64,000 nt of DNA, taken from the NCBI RefSeq assembly GCF_022539315.1, contig NC_066317.1, positions 28,900,048 through 28,964,047 of the forward strand, written 5' to 3'. A model generated the notes under the pieces. It ran no database searches and was not told where the DNA came from. It worked only from the letters and a program-made list of their open reading frames with translations. A program made the translations under genes and the position numbers. The stretch comes from Serinus canaria (Eukaryota; Chordata; Aves; Passeriformes; Fringillidae). Within the stretch, counting starts at the first letter, position 1. Every line of letters starts with the position of its first letter. Shown one piece after another: positions 58,201 to 64,000 of this stretch.

Positions 58201-61200
58201 GGAGTTGGGGCTACGAGGTTGTTCTTCAGTGCTGCGGGTGGCTGTGAGCAGAGATACTGCTCCTTGGCTGCTTGTGTGCAGAGAACAGCCTCCTATCTGG
58301 GAAGCTGGAAAGCTCTTGATAGCCTTGCATGAAAAATATTAGTGGCAGTGCCAGTAGAACCTTATTCCCTTTATTTTAGAGCTCACGTTCATTTATTTAC
58401 CTTTTTCAAGTCTGCGGCCAGCCTCCTATCCCTCAGCCTTCATAGTGCAAGGAGAAGTAATAAAAGTAAAATATAAAGTAAATGCAAAGCAGACCAAAGA
58501 CTGAAGATTAGTGGGAGGAAAAAGCCTCATGACTTCTACTCTGAAGTCCACATTTTAACAAGAGAAAGAGCCTAGGGGTCTCTCCTCCCTCCACTACCTT
58601 GGATAGCAGGCATTTCTCAGTTTGCCCTGTCTGCGTGGTAGCCACAGGAATAAGCAAAATCTGTGACTGTAAAGGCACCAGGAGTGCTGCCCTCCTAGAT
58701 TCAGCCAGTCCCATGTGCCCTTGAATTTGACAATTGAATTTTCAGTCTGCTCATTCATAGTAGAACTGAATGACAGAAGAAAAGAGGTGAACAGAGGTGC
58801 TCACCTGTCTCTGGTTTTCACATACTGAGAGATGCAGTGCCACTCAGCCTGGCTAAAGCTGTGTCCTGGGAGAAGCTTTTGGGCCCCATATTCATAGCTT
58901 TGAAGGTCATAAAAGCACAGCAATGGGAAGCTGTGACTGTTACATTTAGCACTGCCATTCCATGCTACTTTAAAATGTGTTGTTGTAGTTCTGTGGGTCA
59001 TCTGGTCAGGTTATCGGTTCAGTTAGGGGATTGGGATGCTGATGGTTCACCATCCTTTAAAATAAGCTCTGTACCATAAATGCTTTCTTGTCATTCTCAA
59101 AATTGGTTTCCATGGCAACTCTGTCGCTGGAACAATCTTTCTGTTGACGAAAAGGAGGAAAATTATTTCCTTTTTAGGCATCCCCTGCTCAGTAAAATTC
59201 CCTTTTTGCTTGAACCCTGTTTGCCTCTAGGAAATCAGGATTCTTATCTCTGTTTACCTCCACCAAGTGTGCTCAAGGTTTCACCCCTACAATTTCCTTC
59301 TTCCATTCTTTTCTGCCTTTTGAGTTTAAATCATTACTTTTGCTTCAGAGATAAAAAAATCTGTGACGTTTGTGCTCCAGAATTCAGGCATATGGCTTCT
59401 ATCTTAACCTTCTGGCCAAAGCTTCTTGAATTGCACCTGATTTTTATGAAAACATAATAACTTTGCTGGAGTGCTCTCCGCAGCAGGTCTGGGAGGCTGT
59501 GTAATGCAGGATGCTGCTGGATATTGAGCTTCTCACCTTTCCCATTTTATTGCTGACTTGTTTTTACAGCTTGGCCTCAGGATGCCTTTCAGCCAGAGCA
59601 CTGGATGCCAAGGCAGAGTCCAGTGATCTGTGCTACAGTGTGGAGCTCCTCTTGAGGAAAACCAGTGATTGCTGAGAGATCAGTCATGCAGAGACTGCAA
59701 ACAAGTCTTGAACTCTGCATGTGCTGTAATGTCTTGCTGCAGAAACAGCTGTCGGTGTTGAAGCAAGACACGAGAGGCAGCTTTAGCTTGCTGTGGGGAA
59801 AAGTAGCCTCTCTGCAGCATCAGGTGGCTTTGAGACTGAATAGCTTTTGTGGAAAATGTGCTTCAGTCAAATGCCACTTAAAGTACAGTTGCATTGTGGT
59901 CTGGCCTATGGAAGGGACCAGCCTGAGCATATCATTCCATGAACACCATAAACAAGTCTTGGTAATTTTTTGTTCTTGAAATTAATTGCATTTTACTTAT
60001 ACCTCCATCTTACCTGCAAACTTAGGGAAAGATCTTACCCCACAGTGCAGTTTCTCAACTGAGCCTTCAAGCCAGTTTTCTCAACTGGCATGCTTTAAGC
60101 ACAACACAGCATCTTTTGCTCCTGGCTCCCGGCTGGGTTATTGAGCATTTTTCAACATCTGTCTGGGGGTTCAGAGTACAGCTGTGCTAAATGCCATGGG
60201 AGGCATTTGGGCATCTGTGTCTCTTCAGAGCTTTTCAGGAGACCAAGTTCTACTGAAATCACTAGAAGCCTAAAAATCTGTGTAAGTTAGTCTCAGATCT
60301 CTTCCCTGCCAGATGGATGAGAATAGATAAGGGAGATTTTGTGAGGGGTTTTTTCTCATTTTTCTGTTGTTAAGGAAAGCAGGATTGTAAATCATACTTT
60401 TCTGCAGGAGCCATTGAGCCTGGTTCTGAATACAGCAGAAATATGCAAACTAGATGAAAGTCATTTTGCTTACTAAAGTTTCTAGGGCCCAAAATACATT
60501 GGACAGTATTTGGGGTCTCAACAGCAGTAGATTTTATTTTTTTTCCAGAATAACTATTTTTGGAGTTGACAGTAGTGTCATGTCCTTTTCCAGTTTGAGA
60601 ATCAGTCTCATTCACATTTAATGCTTTTGAAAGATGGATACATAACCTTCAGTTACTAAAAGCAGAAATTGAAATAAACCAGATTTCAAGTTTAATCCCT
60701 TATGCTTTTCCCCATGTTTTCTTGATTGGAATGGGAATGTTTCCTAGGAGACTTAGAGGTGAGTTTGCATTCTTTTCCTTAAGAAAGTTGCATGAAGCAT
60801 CCTCTGTTTTCACATGCTTGTCATGCTAAGTATAATAAAGAAAATCTTTTGAATTTTTCCCAAATGGGTGGAATTGGATGCTTAGGTAAAGCTAAGGATA
60901 TATTTGAATAAAGCTAAGGAAGATAGCTTAGTTTTCCAGCTGAAGACTGCTGAGTAAGCATAAAATCTAGATGAGTCCTTTTGTGGGTTGAGTTAGAGTA
61001 TGTCCATGCAAACTCCTAACTTCTGGTCCTTAGGACTATGAATAGTGGGGAATATAAAATTCTAGCTTTTTACTTCATGTTTTTCTGGTTACTTGCACAA
61101 AAAATGGACCTTTCAGAAATATCAGCCTGTCCTCCTTGCTATTGTATGTCATATTAGCATAGAAATATATAATTTCAGAACATTTTCACCTATGACTTTT

Positions 61201-64000
61201 TTTTGTGGGTTTTTTTTTTTTTTCTGTTGCTAAGGTGATTACTTTAGTGAATGCATTTAATTGATTTTGATCATCCATAATTGTATGGCCACAGACAAAT
61301 CCAAGCAGTGAGGCACCATATCAGAAGTGTGCATGAGTAGTGATCTGTTTCTTGATATGCTCAATTAAGACCAAATAAAATATGCCAACAGACAATGTAA
61401 TTCCTTTAAGGAGTATTTCTAGCTTGAGTGGTAACATGCTTTTACATCTATATGATTTACTGCCTACTCTGTCTGTGTAATCCTCTAGTTCATTCTTTTT
61501 ACACATGGCAATTACCAGACCACAAATGTATTTTCAGGCTGAACCTTTCACCCTTTTTTTGCTGTAGGAAAAACAGTTGCATCCCTCCTTTTGGTGTTTC
61601 AGGGAATCATGATAGCGATTAAATTGCCTCTTGAGATTCCTATAATACCAGTTTCTAGCATATCTGTAAAAGAATATTCTTAGCATCAGTTCTACTTAAT
61701 TATTTAAGGTATTTAACCTAATTGTGAACCAGGAAAAAAGGTCAGTTGGTAAGGTTTTGGGATCTTTATCATACTGCTGAGTGCACACATCAAGAGCTTG
61801 GAGACTGAGAACAAGGTACCAGGGTTACCCCATCTATTTGCAGTACCTTGACCTGGGAATGGGGGGGCTGGTGAACCACCCCTCCACAGCAGGAAGCACC
61901 AAAGGGAAAACATGGGCAGATGTTGGCACTGTGGCATTTGGGCTTCTCCTCGTGTCAGATGTGGGGCTCTGTGTGGTGGTGCTGGCTGCTGGAGCAGTAT
62001 TGGATAGTGCCTGTGGGGGGTTAAACCATCCACAGGGATTCTCTCCTGGTTTCATTCTTCTGGCACTTAGATGAAACTGCTAAACCAAGCAATATTAGAG
62101 GTGGGTGAGGAAATTCCCTGTCCCACAGGCTCCAGCACACAGCTCTAACAAGCCTGCGCTGTATTTCTGGCTGAATTTAGTTTGAATTTGCTGCTCAATT
62201 TTAATGACTGAGTAGATCTCAAAGTTGGAACAAATCTGCAAGTGACAGGGCCCTCAAGGTGCCCCAGAGCTTCAGCAGCAGTGTTCATCCATGGCCTCTC
62301 ACTTCCAGCTGGCTCCCAGGTGGCCCAGGGGCAGGGTAGAGGGGGGACATGGCACCCACCAGCAGGGACTTGAGACCCTCTGGGACCTGCAATGGGAGCG
62401 TGTGCCGTGCATTGGCAGGGCAGGAGTGCACACAGCTGCAGAAGGCTGGCCCTTCACCAGGCAGCCTCCACATGTACATCTTTCTCCCACTTCTCCAAAA
62501 ATTAATACACTCAAAAGTAGTTTAGCTGCAGGGATGCACTGTAAATTTCCTTAGTTTAAATGAACTGGTGCGGGGACTATATCCCCAGCTGGGGTTAAAC
62601 AGGGCATGTATTGTTGCCTGCCTTTTTACATCTGGGAATAAGCTAGTTGCTTGTTAACAGTACCTAGCAAGTGGGAGAAGAAAAGTGGCCTTAAACCTGA
62701 CTCTGGCAAGGAGAAAAATCAAATGGAAAATATGCATTTTTAATACGCCACTGGGTAAGTATATAATAGCAGAACAACATTCGTTGTAACCTGATATCCC
62801 TCAGGAATGAGGGAAAAGCTGACTGCTTGCTCTACTGAGCCAAAAAAATAAGAAAACATGTAAGTGCAAGTGTGCAGTCAGCAGCATAAGGAATAATGCT
62901 TCAGAAAGCTGAGAGCAAAGCTGGAGTTCTGAATGTTAAAAGGCTGACAGTTTTACATAAAAACACAACTTATCATTGGTAACCTCTTTGTAGGGCTGTC
63001 TTCAGTGTCCTTAAAGAAAGTCTATATCCTTGTACATTTATCTAGCCACCAGATAGCTGTTATGGCAGAATCTAAGGAAATACTTAATGTTAGCCATCTT
63101 CTGATTTCTTGCTGGAAATGAAACAGATTTTGGATGTAAAAATATAATTCATTACAATAACTGAAGTGTATTTCTTAGGGCAGATGTGGTGTTTTTAGAG
63201 GTCTGATGTTTTATCAAGGCCTGTAGAGGAGCAGCATAGTTGCATTTCATTTGAATGTCTCTCGGCATATACAATGGGCTTGGAAAAGCAACCCTGCATG
63301 GCCTTCAGGCACCTGGCAGAGTACATTTTTGGCACAGCAGGCAGAGAATGAGGCATCCAGCTCCTGTGGCTGATGATGTGCACGGGTTCTCATCCAGACT
63401 GCTGGAGCTGTACTGCTTCCTGTCCAGCTGTGAGTGCCATGCCACTGGGAATAGCTGGTGAGCAAAGGGCCACAGCCCTTGGGATGTCAGTACAGCAGCT
63501 GAATGCTTGCACATCCCTGGGGAAAGGGCAGAGCTGCTGTGAGGTGAAGACCTGTGCATTGAAAATATGCTCCCCTAAATGAACAGAAAGTTCCTGCAAT
63601 TATTTGGAAGGAGGCTGTACAATTGTCATTTTTGAAAGACAATGATAGAAATTACAGTTGCAGGGAATTGCAGATGTTCCCTGCAAAGAAACGAACAAGC
63701 CTAAAATTGCTCCCTGGAAATAAAATAAGTCTTCAAAATGTCCAGATCTCCTGATTTTTCTGCAGCACTTTTCTAGGCAGCATTCAAAACTGGATTAGAA
63801 AGTTGTAAATATCTAGGCTGATTCCTGGCTATAGGAGTTAGACAGAAAAATTTTTCTTTCAGCTCTTCCCAGGACAGCTCGGGCCTCTCTTCTCCCCAAG
63901 GTGCTCTGGGGTCTGCCATGTGATAAGGGCTTCTGCAGAGACTCCTTCAGCCAGACCATTTCAGGTGAGGGGAGTCACGTGCTCCCATCCCAGCATTGCC
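52243..64000. other. Intergenic DNA downstream of MND1, no gene recognised
   Basis: About 11.8 kb with only short frames, none matching a family I know. There is no CpG island and no exon of TMEM131L, the gene that follows MND1 in other amniotes. GC-richer blocks (52250-52480, 58130-58290, 61780-62060, 62220-62480 and 63200-63560) break the AT-rich background and may be unclassified repeats. Poly-T runs lie near 61196-61222, and A-rich runs near 56738-56760 and 56950-56975. Confidence 0.5.

Noticed and set aside
61713..62074. Overlapping frames of about 100 codons on both strands
   Set aside because: They lie in a short GC-richer block, oppose each other and have no family similarity or start context.
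63195..63599. Several overlapping short frames near the right edge
   Set aside because: Seven frames on two strands in 400 bases is what stop-poor GC-richer DNA gives. None resembles TMEM131L or another known protein.

Overview
The window is vertebrate nuclear DNA, almost certainly from a bird and probably a passerine. It is mostly AT-rich, with GT-AG introns and one CpG island. It carries chicken-repeat-1 (CR1) LINE fragments and LTRs of a type I associate with songbirds. No bacterial features are present.

The one protein gene I can prove is MND1 (meiotic nuclear division protein 1), on the + strand. It has eight coding exons between 9744 and 50803. Joining them gives exactly 205 codons plus a stop. 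That is the same length as human MND1, with strong similarity throughout and a conventional GT and AG at every intron. Exon 1 contributes only the ATG, inside a CpG island promoter. Exons 2 to 4 encode the DNA-binding winged helix and the start of the coiled coil. Exons 5 to 7 encode the leucine-zipper rod, and exon 8 encodes the conserved C-terminal cap. A poly(A) signal lies 120 bases after the stop. MND1 pairs with HOP2 (PSMC3IP) and stimulates DMC1/RAD51 strand exchange in meiosis.

Layout. 1-3745: repeat-poor sequence ending in a doubled AATAAA, best read as the distal 3' UTR of an upstream + strand gene (TRIM2 is the neighbour in other amniotes; this is an inference from synteny). 3746-9400: intergenic, with three degenerate LTRs at about 6.2-8.1 kb. 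9410-9549: an A/C-only tract. 9550-10260: CpG island and MND1 promoter. 9744-50803: MND1, including two large introns (intron 4, 17.0 kb; intron 6, 15.8 kb) that hold CR1 copies, microsatellites, tandem duplications and an antisense gammaretrovirus-like LTR with its proline-tRNA primer-binding site. 50950-64000: intergenic, with no gene recognised; TMEM131L is the expected next gene but none of its exons is visible.

I found no undescribed multi-gene system. The most useful leads are a phase-compatible cryptic terminal exon in intron 6, the truncated ERV that keeps its primer-binding site, and three frame-neutral MND1 exons, one with a weak donor.
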